The notes below the pieces were generated by a model, which was not told the DNA's origin, did no database searches, and was given only the letters and a program-made list of their open reading frames with translations. A DNA stretch of 64,000 nucleotides, taken from Geomonas edaphica. Lineage in GTDB: Bacteria > Desulfobacterota > Desulfuromonadia > Geobacterales > Geobacteraceae. This document shows positions 33,921 to 42,484 of the stretch, in pieces. Position 1 is the first letter of the stretch, and every line of letters begins with the position of its first letter. The translations under genes and the position numbers were made by a program. The DNA lies in contig NZ_SSYB01000007.1 in the NCBI RefSeq assembly GCF_004917075.1, positions 1 through 64,000 of the forward strand, in the 5' to 3' direction.

Positions 33921-35027
33921 ATGTCGGCAACCCACCCAAAAATGATGCGCATGGCGCTCGCCGAAGCGAGAAAAGGGGTGGGGAAAACCGCTCCCAATCC
34001 GGCGGTCGGGTGCGTCATCGTGAAGGACGGCGCCGTCGTCGGCAAGGGGTGGCACAAAAAGGCGGGGACGCCGCACGCCGAAGTCCATGCCCTGCGTGCC
34101 GCTGGTGAAAAGGCTGAAGGTTCCGATGTCTACGTGACCCTCGAGCCCTGCTCCCATTTCGGCAAGACCCCTCCCTGCGCAAAGGCGCTCATCGAGGCCC
34201 GCGTCGCGCGCGTTTTCGTTGCCATGGTCGACCCGAACCCGGTCGTTTCCGGCAACGGCATCCGGATGCTCGAAGAGGCGGGGATCGAGGTCGAGGTCGG
34301 GCTTTTGGAGACCGAGAGCCGTGAGTTGAATCTCGGCTTCATCAAGTGGATGCAGACGAAGCGCCCCTACGTGGTGCTGAAAAGCGCCATGACCTTGGAC
34401 GGGAAGACCGCTACCGCCGGAGGCGATTCAAAGTGGATCACCGCCGACGCGGCGCGGCGCGAAGTGCACCGGCTGCGCGGGAAGCTAGACGCCATCATGG
34501 TCGGAGTCGGCACCGTCATCAAGGACGATCCGCTGCTCACCTGTCGCGTCCCCGGCGGGAAGGACCCTCTGCGGGTCATCGTCGATTCGACGCTCAGGGT
34601 GCCGCTGCATGCCGCCCTTTTCAGTTTGAAGTCCGAGGCGAAGACCGTGATCGCCACCTGCAGCGGGAACCTCGCGCGGATTGATGCGGTGCGGGCGCGC
34701 GGCGCCGAAGTGCTCGTCTGTCGGCAGAAGGAAGGTCGAGTCGATCTGGAGCATCTTTTCGAGCGTCTGGGAGAGCGCGGCGTGCAGTCCGTCCTGCTCG
34801 AAGGAGGCCATCATCTGGCCGGCGGCGCGCTGAGAGCAGGGCTCATCGACCGTTGCAAGTTCTTCCTGGCCCCGAAGCTCGTCGGCGGCGCCGGTACCGG
34901 TCTTTTCGCCGGCGAAGGAGTCTCCCTCATGGCCGATGCCATCAGGCTGGAAGGGATGACCGTAAAGCAAATAGGAGCCGACCTTCTGGTGGAAGGAAGG
35001 CCGGTGCAGCCCGGGAAGCCGCAATAG
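33921..35027 (+). CDS. ribD: Bifunctional riboflavin deaminase/reductase RibD
   Basis: RibD carries out the deamination and side-chain reduction steps of riboflavin synthesis. The 368-residue product has the deaminase domain with zinc ligands (HAEVHAL and PCSHFGKTPPC, residues about 50-85) and the reductase domain from about 145 (MTLDGKTATAGGDSKWI, LDAIMVGVGTV, LLEGGHHLAGG). ATG 33921 follows AGGAA. It is the first gene of ribD-ribE-ribBA-ribH-nusB. Confidence 0.97.
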   Translation: MSATHPKMMRMALAEARKGVGKTAPNPAVGCVIVKDGAVVGKGWHKKAGTPHAEVHALRAAGEKAEGSDVYVTLEPCSHFGKTPPCAKALIEARVARVFVAMVDPNPVVSGNGIRMLEEAGIEVEVGLLETESRELNLGFIKWMQTKRPYVVLKSAMTLDGKTATAGGDSKWITADAARREVHRLRGKLDAIMVGVGTVIKDDPLLTCRVPGGKDPLRVIVDSTLRVPLHAALFSLKSEAKTVIATCSGNLARIDAVRARGAEVLVCRQKEGRVDLEHLFERLGERGVQSVLLEGGHHLAGGALRAGLIDRCKFFLAPKLVGGAGTGLFAGEGVSLMADAIRLEGMTVKQIGADLLVEGRPVQPGKPQ

Positions 35028-35035
35028 CAAGCAGC

Positions 35036-35078
35036 CGTCCGACAGTCCGACCAGTCCGACTAGTCTGACAGGTCCGAC
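35036..35078 (+). repeat. Imperfect tandem repeat of GTCCGAC
   Basis: Five copies of GTCCGAC or a one-base variant, at steps of about 8-10 bases, fill the gap between ribD and ribE. It has no obvious role; the copies could form alternative hairpins with CGGAC-type sequences elsewhere. Confidence 0.75.
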
Positions 35079-35099
35079 GATCCTAAAAAAGGAAATGCA

Positions 35100-35744
35100 A
35101 TGTTCACAGGTCTAATAGAAACAATTGGCGAGCTGGTTTCCATCGAGCGTCGCGGCGCTTCGGGGAGCCTCACCGTCAAGACCGCGCTCCCGCTCGACGA
35201 GATCAGGATCGGCGACTCCATCGCCATTAACGGCGCCTGCCTCACCGTGGTCCGAAAGGGTGGCGGCGCGGTTACCTTCGACGTCTCCCCGGAGACCATC
35301 GACCGCACCGCCTTCAAGAACCTGAAAAGCGGCTCGCCGCTCAACATGGAACGCGCCATGCGCCTGTCCGACCGCCTGGACGGCCACCTCGTCTCCGGGC
35401 ACATCGACTGCGTCGCCACCGTCACCGAGCGCCGCGAGGTCGCCGGTAACATCGTCTTTAGCTTCCGCCTCCCGGCCGAGTTCGCCAAATACATCGCCGC
35501 CAAGGGATCGGTGGCCATCGACGGCATCAGCCTCACCGTGAACAGCGTCGGACCGGACAGCTTCAGCGTCAACATCATCCCGCACACCGCCTCGAAAACC
35601 ACCCTGCTGCAAAAGCGCGCGGGGGACGAGGTGAACATAGAAACCGACCTTCTCTGCCGCTACCTGGAGCGCCTGCTCGCGGGTAGGGAGGCAAGGGAAG
35701 GCGGCGTCACCCTGGACCTGTTGGCGAAAAACGGCTTTATGTAG
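35100..35744 (+). CDS. ribE: Riboflavin synthase alpha subunit
   Basis: The enzyme dismutates two 6,7-dimethyl-8-ribityllumazine molecules to riboflavin. The 214-residue product starts with the diagnostic [12 protein letters not shown] and contains two similar lumazine-binding halves (residues about 1-95 and 97-200; [12 protein letters not shown] and [15 protein letters not shown]). AAGGA precedes the ATG. The gene name ribE is used for the alpha-type synthase, elsewhere called ribC. Confidence 0.97.
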   Translation: MFTGLIETIGELVSIERRGASGSLTVKTALPLDEIRIGDSIAINGACLTVVRKGGGAVTFDVSPETIDRTAFKNLKSGSPLNMERAMRLSDRLDGHLVSGHIDCVATVTERREVAGNIVFSFRLPAEFAKYIAAKGSVAIDGISLTVNSVGPDSFSVNIIPHTASKTTLLQKRAGDEVNIETDLLCRYLERLLAGREAREGGVTLDLLAKNGFM

Positions 35745-35880
35745 CCGCTTTCGCTTCCACTTTCACCGTTTTTTTGTTATGGTCAACGACCTGCAAGGTT
35801 TGTTGTCCAACCAATCGGTCCGGGATATGACAGCCGTCATGAATTCCCGGCCGACACTGAACCAAGGAGAGGGTATAGAA

Positions 35881-37083
35881 ATGTCTGTTTCAAGCATCGA
35901 GGAAGCCATTGAGGAGATCAGGGCCGGCAGGATGGTAATCCTGGTGGACGACGAGGACCGCGAGAACGAAGGCGACCTCACCATGGCGGCCCAGTGCGTG
36001 ACTCCCGAGGCGATCAACTTCATGGCGCGCTTCGGCCGCGGCCTGATCTGCCTCACCATGACCACGGAACGTTGCGACCGCCTCGACCTGCCCCCCATGG
36101 TGCAGGACAACACCTCTTCTTTCGGCACCGCCTTCACCGTCTCCATCGAGGCGAAGAAGGGTGTCACCACCGGCATCTCCGCGGCCGACCGCGCCCACAC
36201 CATCCTGACCGCGGTGGCGCCCGGCGCGCAGGCCTCCGACCTTGCCCGTCCCGGCCACATCTTCCCGCTGCGCGCCAAAAACGGCGGCGTTTTGGTCAGA
36301 AGCGGCCAGACCGAAGGTTCCGTCGACCTCGCCCGTCTTGCCGGGCTCGAGCCCTCCGGCGTGATCTGCGAGATCATGAACGAGGACGGCACCATGGCCC
36401 GCATGCCGGAGCTTAAGAAGTTCGCCAAGGAGCACGGCATCAAGGTCTGCACCATCGCCGACCTAGTCGCCTACCGCCTGAAGCACGAGTCTCTCGTGCG
36501 CCGCTCCGTCGACGTCGCGCTCCCGAGCTCCTTCGGCGAGTTCCGTGCCGTCGCCTTTGAAAACGACATCGACAAGCTCGAGCACCTGGCCCTCGTGAAG
36601 GGGGACATCAAGGGCGATGATCCGGTCCTCGTGCGCGTTCACTCCGAATGCCTCACCGGCGACGTCTTCGGCTCCGTGCGCTGCGACTGCGCCGAGCAGC
36701 TGCATGCCGCCATGGAGCAAATCGAGAAGGAAGGGAAGGGGATCATCCTCTACATGCGCCAGGAAGGACGCGGCATCGGGCTCACCAACAAGCTGAAGGC
36801 CTATGCCCTGCAGGACCAGGGGAAGGACACCGTCGAGGCGAACCTGGCCCTTGGCTTCAAGGCCGACCTGCGTGACTACGGCATTGGCGCACAGATCCTC
36901 GTGAACTTGGGCGTCAAGAAGATCCGCCTGATGACCAACAACCCGAAGAAGCTGGTCGGTCTGCAGGGTTACGGCATCGACATCGTGGAGCGGGTGCCCA
37001 TAGAGATAAAGCCGAGCAAGAGCAACGAGAAATACCTGAAGACCAAGCGCGAGAAGATGGGGCACCTGCTGGAAAACATCTAG
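35881..37083 (+). CDS. ribBA: Bifunctional DHBP synthase / GTP cyclohydrolase II
   Basis: The enzyme supplies both precursors of riboflavin: 3,4-dihydroxy-2-butanone 4-phosphate (RibB part, residues about 1-205, with [11 protein letters not shown]) and the product of GTP ring opening (RibA part, about 206-400, with [17 protein letters not shown] zinc site and [12 protein letters not shown]). Length 400 is normal. Start ATG 35881 has AAGGAGAGGG upstream; an in-frame ATG at 35779 would add 34 unconserved residues. Confidence 0.97.
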   Translation: MSVSSIEEAIEEIRAGRMVILVDDEDRENEGDLTMAAQCVTPEAINFMARFGRGLICLTMTTERCDRLDLPPMVQDNTSSFGTAFTVSIEAKKGVTTGISAADRAHTILTAVAPGAQASDLARPGHIFPLRAKNGGVLVRSGQTEGSVDLARLAGLEPSGVICEIMNEDGTMARMPELKKFAKEHGIKVCTIADLVAYRLKHESLVRRSVDVALPSSFGEFRAVAFENDIDKLEHLALVKGDIKGDDPVLVRVHSECLTGDVFGSVRCDCAEQLHAAMEQIEKEGKGIILYMRQEGRGIGLTNKLKAYALQDQGKDTVEANLALGFKADLRDYGIGAQILVNLGVKKIRLMTNNPKKLVGLQGYGIDIVERVPIEIKPSKSNEKYLKTKREKMGHLLENI

Positions 37084-37122
37084 CCCCCTTCAGCTAAACG
37101 TTGGTTGTCTGCAGAAAATACG

Positions 37123-37164
37123 GGTTGCGGTTAGGTCGGCTTATTATCGACCTTAACCGCAACC
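37123..37164 (+). other. Long hairpin upstream of ribH
   Basis: GGTTGCGGTTAGGTCG (37123-37138) pairs with CGACCTTAACCGCAACC (37148-37164), a 16-bp stem with one bulged base and a 9-base loop. There is no U-run. It lies 27 bases before ribH and may be a processing or attenuation structure in the rib operon. Confidence 0.6.
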
Positions 37165-37191
37165 TCAACCTGTTTCTAAGGAGTTCATATC

Positions 37192-37659
37192 ATGCCTAAA
37201 TATGTAGAGGGAAAACTGACCGCAGATGGGCTCAGGTTCGGCATCGTTGTCGGCCGCTTCAACAGCTTCATCGGCGAGAGACTGCTTGAGGGTGCCCTGG
37301 ACGCACTGGTGCGTCACGGCGCCGACGACCAGCAGATCACCGTGGCGCGCGTGCCCGGCGCCTTCGAGATCCCGCTCACCGCGAAGAAGATGGCCGAAAC
37401 CGGCAAATACGACGCCCTTATCTGCCTGGGCGCCGTGATCCGCGGCTCCACCCCCCATTTTGACTACGTCTGCGCCGAGGTTTCCAAGGGTGTTGCCCAC
37501 GTATCCCTTGACGCCGGGATTCCCGTCGCCTTCGGCGTGCTGACCACCGACACCATCGAGCAGGCGATCGAGCGCGCCGGTACCAAGGCCGGTAACAAGG
37601 GCTTCGACGCCGCCATGACGGTCATCGAGACCGCCAATCTGTACAGGGAGATGAAATAA
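37192..37659 (+). CDS. ribH: 6,7-dimethyl-8-ribityllumazine synthase
   Basis: RibH condenses the two RibBA-derived precursors into lumazine. The 155-residue product has [32 protein letters not shown] and [14 protein letters not shown], all signature segments. AAGGAG precedes the ATG. Its stop is immediately followed by the TTG start of nusB. Confidence 0.97.
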   Translation: MPKYVEGKLTADGLRFGIVVGRFNSFIGERLLEGALDALVRHGADDQQITVARVPGAFEIPLTAKKMAETGKYDALICLGAVIRGSTPHFDYVCAEVSKGVAHVSLDAGIPVAFGVLTTDTIEQAIERAGTKAGNKGFDAAMTVIETANLYREMK

Positions 37660-38097
37660 TTGACCACGCGTAGAGAAGGCAGGGAACTCGCCCTGCAGGC
37701 GCTTTATTCCAAGGACCTGGTGTCCCAGGATCCGAACCACACGCTGAAGAGGATCATCGAGAGCTTCGGCGAGGGAGAGGAGCCGACCCTTTTGGCCAAC
37801 TCCAAGGCTTACGCCTTCGCCAGCGAGATCGTGAGCGGCGTGTCCGCGCACCTGGCCGAGATCGACGCCCGCATCGCGGAGAAGTCGAAGCACTGGAGCA
37901 TGACCCGCATGGCGCGCGTCGATCTTAACATCCTGCGCCTTGCCGTGTTCGAGCTTTTGTACCGTCCGGACATCCCGAAGAACGTAACGATGAACGAGGC
38001 GATCGAGGTGGCCAAAAAGTTCGGTTCCGACGATTCCGCCTCCTTCGTCAACGGCATCCTCGACGAGATCGCCTCCACCGTGACGGACAAGGAATAA
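37660..38097 (+). CDS. nusB: Transcription antitermination protein NusB
   Basis: NusB binds boxA RNA with S10 in rRNA antitermination. The 145-residue all-helical product starts [16 protein letters not shown] and ends with [12 protein letters not shown], as in the family. The start codon is TTG at 37660-37662, directly after the ribH stop, with GGGAG within the end of ribH as the ribosome site. The ribH-nusB order is common in bacteria. Confidence 0.95.
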   Translation: MTTRREGRELALQALYSKDLVSQDPNHTLKRIIESFGEGEEPTLLANSKAYAFASEIVSGVSAHLAEIDARIAEKSKHWSMTRMARVDLNILRLAVFELLYRPDIPKNVTMNEAIEVAKKFGSDDSASFVNGILDEIASTVTDKE

Positions 38098-38136
38098 ACG
38101 TGAGGGTCCATCCGGGAAGGCAAGTGTTTGTTCCAA

Positions 38137-38270
38137 CGAAGCAGTAAGCATGGCCCGACGTTCCCCCCTTTGCGAAGGGGGGACAGGGGGGATTTAGACT
38201 ACGTCGCTCGCCTGATGCCGTGGCCACTTCGGTAAAAATCCCCCCTTGCCCCCCTTCGCAAAGGGGGGTA
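38137..38270. repeat. Dispersed palindromic repeat, inverted pair (copies 4 and 4')
   Basis: A plus copy (38137-38196) and a minus copy (38234-38270) enclose about 37 bases between nusB and hom. After the minus copy comes GGCAGCAACCTTTT, also found after the fragment at 27655. Confidence 0.8.
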
Positions 38271-38334
38271 AAGGCAGCAACCTTTTGTGATGATGATTCC
38301 GTTTTTTAACCCATGAAATGATCAAAGAGGGAGT

Positions 38335-39645
38335 ATGGAAGAGATAAAAGTAGGCCTACTTGGTTTCGGTACCATCGGTGCCGGCGTCGTGAAGCTGCTC
38401 AAACAGAACTCCGCCCTCCTCACGGAGAAGACCGGCACCCGGATCTCCCTGAAGACCATCGTCGACCTCGACATCACCACCGACCGCGGCGTGGACACCG
38501 AGGGGATCACCCTCACCAGGAACGCTGACGACGTGCTCACCGACCCGGAGATCTCCGTCATCATCGAGCTGATCGGCGGCTACGAGCCGGCGCGCAGCTT
38601 TGCGCTCAAGGCGATCGCCCACGGCAAGCACCTGGTCACCGCCAACAAGGCGCTTCTCGCGGTGCACGGCGAAGAGATTTACGCCGCCGCCAAAGAGAAC
38701 GGCGTCGAGGTCCTCTTCGAGGCCGCGGTAGGCGGGGGTATCCCAGTTCTCTCCGCGATCAAGGGGAACATGGCGGGTAACCGTTTCTCCACCGTGCTCG
38801 GCATCGTGAACGGCACCTGTAACTACATCCTCACCCGTATGACCCAGGAAGGGGCCGACTTCGCCGAGGTGCTGAAGAGCGCTCAGGAGATGGGTTACGC
38901 CGAAGCCGATCCCACCTTCGACATCGAAGGGGTCGACACCGCGCACAAGCTCTGCCTGCTCCTCTCCCTCTGCTTCGGCACGAGGATCGACCTGAAGGAC
39001 GTCTACTCCGAGGGGATCACCTCGATCACCTCCGAGGACGTCGACTTCGCCGAGACCTTCGGCTACCGCATCAAGCTTCTGGCGATCGGCAAGATGGACG
39101 GCGGCAAGATCGAGGCGCGCGTGCACCCGACCATGATCCCGATCGACTATCCGCTAGCCGACGTGCACGGCGTCTTCAACGCGGTCCGTCTCACCGGCGA
39201 CTTCGTGGGCCCGGTCATGTTCTACGGCCGCGGCGCCGGCATGGAAGCGACGGCGAGCGCCGTTGTCGGTGACATCGTCGACCTCTCCCGCAGCATGTGC
39301 GCCGGGATCACCCGTCGTTGCGCCCCGCTCGGGTACCTGGACGGCAACGTGACCACCCTCCCCATCAAGCCGATGGGCGAGATCGTCAGCAAGTACTACA
39401 TCCGTTTCCAGGCCCTTGACCGTCCGGGCGTGCTGGCCCGCATCGCAGGAGCGCTCGGCGCGCGCGGCATCAGCATCGCCTCCATGCTGCAGAGCGCAAG
39501 GAGCGCCGCGGACGAAGTACCCATCGTCATCATGACCCACGAAGCCCGTGAAGACGACATGAGAAAGGCCCTGGGCGAGATCGACACCTTCGAGGTGATC
39601 CGCGCCAGAAGCACCTTCATCAGGATCGAGGACAACCTCGAGTAA
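38335..39645 (+). CDS. hom: Homoserine dehydrogenase
   Basis: The enzyme reduces aspartate semialdehyde to homoserine for threonine and methionine. The 436-residue product has an N-terminal NAD(P)-binding site (VGLLGFGTIGAGVV), the catalytic region (TANKALLAVHG, EAAVGGGIPVL, GIVNGTCNYILTRM, EADPTFDIEGVD) and a C-terminal ACT domain (residues about 355-436, RFQALDRPGVLARIAGAL), so threonine feedback is likely. GAGGGAG precedes the ATG. A strong terminator follows. Confidence 0.97.
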   Translation: MEEIKVGLLGFGTIGAGVVKLLKQNSALLTEKTGTRISLKTIVDLDITTDRGVDTEGITLTRNADDVLTDPEISVIIELIGGYEPARSFALKAIAHGKHLVTANKALLAVHGEEIYAAAKENGVEVLFEAAVGGGIPVLSAIKGNMAGNRFSTVLGIVNGTCNYILTRMTQEGADFAEVLKSAQEMGYAEADPTFDIEGVDTAHKLCLLLSLCFGTRIDLKDVYSEGITSITSEDVDFAETFGYRIKLLAIGKMDGGKIEARVHPTMIPIDYPLADVHGVFNAVRLTGDFVGPVMFYGRGAGMEATASAVVGDIVDLSRSMCAGITRRCAPLGYLDGNVTTLPIKPMGEIVSKYYIRFQALDRPGVLARIAGALGARGISIASMLQSARSAADEVPIVIMTHEAREDDMRKALGEIDTFEVIRARSTFIRIEDNLE

Positions 39646-39670
39646 AAAGGGTGCTAACAGAACGCAAAAA

Positions 39671-39703
39671 GGGCGGGAGTCATTTGACCCCGCCCTTTTT
39701 TTA
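39671..39703 (+). terminator. Intrinsic terminator after hom
   Basis: GGGCGGGAGTCA (39671-39682) pairs with TGACCCCGCCC (39685-39695) with one bulged A, followed by seven T. Confidence 0.92.
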
Positions 39704-39819
39704 TAACCCGAAGCCCGGAACACAGAGGACCCGGAGGTCCACAGAGGACACAGAGGAAAGGCTACTGCCGGGGGGAAAGCAAACCTTTCGCTTACCTCGG
39801 TGTCCGCCTTCAGGTTTTT

Positions 39820-39851
39820 ACGTAGAACGTAGAACGTAGAACGTAGAACGT
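39820..39851 (+). repeat. 7-bp tandem repeat
   Basis: Four full copies of ACGTAGA plus ACGT in a row, just after the end of the minus-strand hemerythrin gene. A microsatellite-like array; copy number may vary among strains. Confidence 0.85.
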
Positions 39852-39854
39852 TTT

Positions 39855-40400
39855 TTAGCCTTCGTACTTTTCCACCACGCTGCGGTAATGCTCCTCCAGC
39901 CCCTTAACTGCCTTCTCCTCCGCCGCCTGGTACTTCGCCACGATCTCCGGGCGCACCCCTTCCGGGAGAACCCTTTCCGCGAGCGGGTAGAGGATGTCGT
40001 CTTCCTTACCGATGTGCTCGCGTAAAAGCTCCAGGTAACCCCTCGCGTTTGAGACGATCGCCTCTTCCTGCCCGGCCTCGCCGTTAAGCGCCCTGGTCGC
40101 CGCCTCTTCCATACCCTTCACGAAGGCCCGACCGAGATCGTGCTCCATCAACATGGCCGCTACCGGGCTGTTCGCCCTCGGCATGCCGTTCGCTACCAGC
40201 GCTTCGAACAGGACATCCTCCTCCTTGGCGTGGTGAAAACGGTCGGCGTAGTTCCTGATGAAATCCACACCGTCCAGGTAGAACTGGTAATCCTTGAAGG
40301 TACCTTCCTCGGTGAGCCGCGCGTTTTTCTCCAAAAGGGCGAGCATACGCAGGATTAACTGGTGCTCGTCCTTGAGCCTCTGGGTGATGTCCTGTTTCAT
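39855..40400 (-). CDS. Hemerythrin HHE-domain protein
   Basis: The 181-residue product has two half-motifs of the HHE cation-binding type: LKDEHQLILRML, FHHAKEEDVLFEAL, LMEHDLGRAFV and LREHIGKEDDILYPLAERVL. These supply His/Glu ligands for a diiron site. Such proteins are linked to repair of iron-sulfur centres or sensing of O2/NO. It is the third gene of an operon with a Cys-containing protein and a DUF1858-type protein; GGAGAAAC precedes its ATG. Confidence 0.88.
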   Translation of the reverse strand: MKQDITQRLKDEHQLILRMLALLEKNARLTEEGTFKDYQFYLDGVDFIRNYADRFHHAKEEDVLFEALVANGMPRANSPVAAMLMEHDLGRAFVKGMEEAATRALNGEAGQEEAIVSNARGYLELLREHIGKEDDILYPLAERVLPEGVRPEIVAKYQAAEEKAVKGLEEHYRSVVEKYEG

Positions 40401-40402
40401 CG

Positions 40403-40861
40403 CTAGTTTCTCCTCTCGCCGTTGATGCCGATCACCGCGGTCTCCAGCGGGATCTCCTTGCCGGACTGTGCCAGCGCCTGACGTACCATCATATCAAGCC
40501 CGCGGCAGCAGGGTACTTCCATGATCGCCACGGTGATGCTCTTCACGTCGTTTTCGGCGAAGATCCGTGCCAGCTTCTCAACGTACGGGGTGCTGTCGTC
40601 AAGCTTCGGGCAGGCGATGGCGAGCGCTTTCCCCTTCAGGAGGTCGCTGTGGAAGCTCCCCAGGGCGAACGCCACGCAGTCAGCGGCGATCAGTATGTCG
40701 CTGTCCTGGAACCAGGGGGCGGTGGGGGGGACCAGGTGCAGCTGCACCGGCCACTGCCTCAATTCGCTCGCCTGCTTCACGGTGGTTGCCTGCTCGTTCT
40801 CTTCGTTCCTCTCGATAACCCTTGCCATGCTGCCCGGGCAGCCGCATCCTGCATGTGCCAT
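40403..40861 (-). CDS. Conserved Cys-containing protein of a hemerythrin operon
   Basis: The 152-residue product starts with MAHAGCGCPGS and continues WPVQLHLVPPTAPWFQDS, then the segment AADCVAFALGSFHSDLLKG and IACPKLDD, and ends with a VPCCRGLDMMVRQAL Cys pair. Similar segments form the C-terminal half of ferredoxin-like proteins in related anaerobes, here without a complete 4Fe-4S domain. It probably has a redox or iron-sulfur role, inferred. It starts behind TTAAGGAG and ends two bases before the hemerythrin gene. Confidence 0.7.
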   Translation of the reverse strand: MAHAGCGCPGSMARVIERNEENEQATTVKQASELRQWPVQLHLVPPTAPWFQDSDILIAADCVAFALGSFHSDLLKGKALAIACPKLDDSTPYVEKLARIFAENDVKSITVAIMEVPCCRGLDMMVRQALAQSGKEIPLETAVIGINGERRN

Positions 40862-40922
40862 TGTCTTTTCTCCTTAAGTTATATGTGTTGGTTCGTTGGT
40901 TGTGGCGTGTGCCGTTTATCGT

Positions 40923-41159
40923 CTAAGCGACCTTGAGGTCGTCTTCCTTCGTTGTCAGGTACTCGTTTATTTCCTTCTCCACCGCTGCTTCCTGCTCCGG
41001 CGACAGACCGTGGATGGATACGACGTCCTTGAGGAGGCAGATGCCGACCTTGCAGGTGACGCAGCCGATCTCGTAGCGGTTCAGGATGTCCCCGATCTCC
41101 GGGTAGTTCGCAATCACGTTCTGGATCGCCGTATCTCCAAGGCCGTTTTTGAATTCCAT
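40923..41159 (-). CDS. DUF1858-type redox-disulfide protein
   Basis: A 78-residue protein whose core is VIANYPEIGDILNRYEIGC followed by VTCKVGICLLKD, matching the small hybrid-cluster-protein-associated redox disulfide domain. Its C-X2-C-X4-C cysteines are candidates for a redox pair. Start ATG 41157-41159 lies behind the strong AAGGAGGAG; the frame is open to 41216, but this would override that site. It is the first gene of the operon and has a TGAC-N4-GTCA box upstream. Confidence 0.82.
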   Translation of the reverse strand: MEFKNGLGDTAIQNVIANYPEIGDILNRYEIGCVTCKVGICLLKDVVSIHGLSPEQEAAVEKEINEYLTTKEDDLKVA

Positions 41160-41196
41160 CTGTTTTCTCCTCCTTTCGTGCGCTCTTGATGATGTG

Positions 41197-41237
41197 ACAA
41201 TAGCGCTTCGGAGCATATTTGTTTATGACATGGGTCA
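41197..41237 (-). promoter_or_regulatory. CRP/FNR-family (HcpR-like) box and promoter
   Basis: The plus-strand sequence at 41226-41237 is TGAC-ATGG-GTCA, a perfect 4-4-4 palindrome like HcpR sites. On the minus strand a -10-like TATTGT lies at 41197-41202, so the box is centred about 42 bases upstream of the predicted start, the ideal place for an activator. It would serve the DUF1858-Cys protein-hemerythrin operon. Regulator identity is inferred from the site. Confidence 0.55.
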
Positions 41238-41291
41238 AAAATATGCGTTTCTCCGCATCTGTGGGAAAAATGGCAGAATTGCAGGGAAATA

Positions 41292-41319
41292 TTGACCTTT
41301 TCCTCTTTCTGATTAAAAT
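41292..41319 (+). promoter_or_regulatory. Candidate promoter of the selenoprotein gene
   Basis: TTGACC (41292-41297) and TAAAAT (41314-41319), spaced by 16 bases, lie about 35-60 bases upstream of the ATG at 41353. Confidence 0.5.
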
Positions 41320-41352
41320 TGGGCCTGGCCGGACGAGCCTTGGAGGTGCCCC

Positions 41353-41991
41353 ATGGAGCTGGACCTCAGATCACAAATCGAGCGTTTGGAGCAGTCGGAA
41401 AAAGTTTCCCCGGAGCTTAAGGCGCAGTTCGAGCGCGCCTACCAGGAGATCGGGCAGTCGGTAATCAGCGAGGGAGTGCCGAAGGCGGGAGATCAGGCGC
41501 CGGACTTCACGCTACCCAACGCCGTCGGGATTCCAGTGGCGCTTGCCGATGCGCTTATGCACGGCCCGGCCGTGGTCACCTTCTATCGGGGGATCTGGTG
41601 ACCTTACTGCAGCCTTCAGTTGAGGGCCTACCAGAAGATCCTTCCCGAGATACTGGCGCGCGGCGCCTCGCTCATGGCGATTTCGCCGCAGAGTCCGGAC
41701 AAGTCGCAGGCGACCCTGTTGAAGAACTTTTTACAGTACGAGGTGCTCAGTGACTTGGGGAACGTGGTGGCGCGGCGTTACGGGCTCGTCTACCGGTTCC
41801 CGGGGTGGGTGCGGGAGTTGTATATATCCTTGGGGGTGAATCTTCCCGAGTACAACGCCGACGAGTCGTGGGAGCTCCCGATGGCCGGCACCTTCGTGAT
41901 CGGGGTGGACGGCAGGATCGTCACCGGCTACGCCGACAGCGATCCCCGTAACCGCCTCGAGCCGCAGGCGATACTCGATGCACTTCGGTAA
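41353..41991 (+). CDS. Peroxiredoxin-like (AhpC/TSA) selenoprotein with UGA-encoded Sec83
   Basis: The gene is one open frame of 213 codons interrupted only by TGA at 41599-41601. Translated as selenocysteine the product is a 212-residue thioredoxin-fold protein: GDQAPDFTLPN, VVTFYRGIW, U83-P-Y-C86, then SLQLRAYQ and ISPQSPDKSQ. The UGA stands exactly where the family has the first Cys of a WCPYC motif. A SECIS-like hairpin follows at 41612-41627. GGAGG precedes the start. No selA, selB, selC or selD lies in the window. A nonsense mutation is the alternative, but continuous similarity on both sides and the hairpin argue against it. Confidence 0.88.
41612..41627 (+). promoter_or_regulatory. 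Candidate bacterial SECIS element
   Basis: GCCTTC (41612-41617) pairs with GAGGGC (41622-41627), a 6-bp stem including one G-U pair, closing an AGTT loop. The loop G is 18 bases after the UGA, within the known range for bacterial SECIS hairpins read by SelB. Confidence 0.7.
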
Positions 41992-42080
41992 AACCGGCTC
42001 ACGCGAAGACGTAAAGACACAAACAAAAGACTTAAACCAACAGGGATGAATGGGATAAAAGGGATAAAGGCTAAAACCTC

Positions 42081-42419
42081 TTCACGCAAAGACGCAAAGA
42101 AAGCAGAAACAAAAAGATTTTGGTTTAACCCAAAAGCGTTTTGCTTTTTAAGGTTTTATCCCGTTCATCCCCTTCATCCCTGTTCAAAGGTTTGAGGTTT
42201 ACTTTGCGCCTCTGCGTCTTTGCGTGAGATGGTTTAAAAACAAAAGCAAAACAAACCCTTTTTCACGCAAAGCCGCAAAGACGCAAAGAAAGCAGAAACA
42301 AAAGATTTTGGTTTAACCCAAAAGCATTTTGCTTTTTAAGGTTTATCCCGTTCATCCCCTTCATCCCTGTTAAATGGTTTGAAGGTTTACTTTGCGACTT
42401 TGCGTCTTTGCGTGAGATG
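42081..42419. repeat. Two direct copies of a 150-160 bp palindromic intergenic element
   Basis: Copy A (42081-42230) and copy B (42262-42419) share most bases. Each starts TTCACGCAAAG and ends CTTTGCGTGAG, so each is itself an inverted repeat, with a shared centre including GATTTTGGTTTAACCC and CCCGTTCATCCCCTTCATCC. A diverged fragment in opposite order is at about 41998-42080. This fills the 493-base gap 41992-42484; no gene is seen there. Confidence 0.8.
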
Positions 42420-42484
42420 CTTTTGAGTTTATCTTTGTGCTTTTGTGGTTCTGTTTTCAGATTTAGTTATTAGGAGGGGTTTGC

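Noticed and set aside
35779-35880. N-terminal extension of RibBA by 34 residues
   Set aside because: The downstream ATG has a strong ribosome site and begins at the conserved RibB domain; the extension is not domain-like.
41353-41601. The peroxiredoxin-like gene as a frameshifted or nonsense pseudogene
   Set aside because: No frame change is needed, similarity is continuous through the TGA, the TGA replaces a catalytic Cys, and a SECIS-like hairpin follows.
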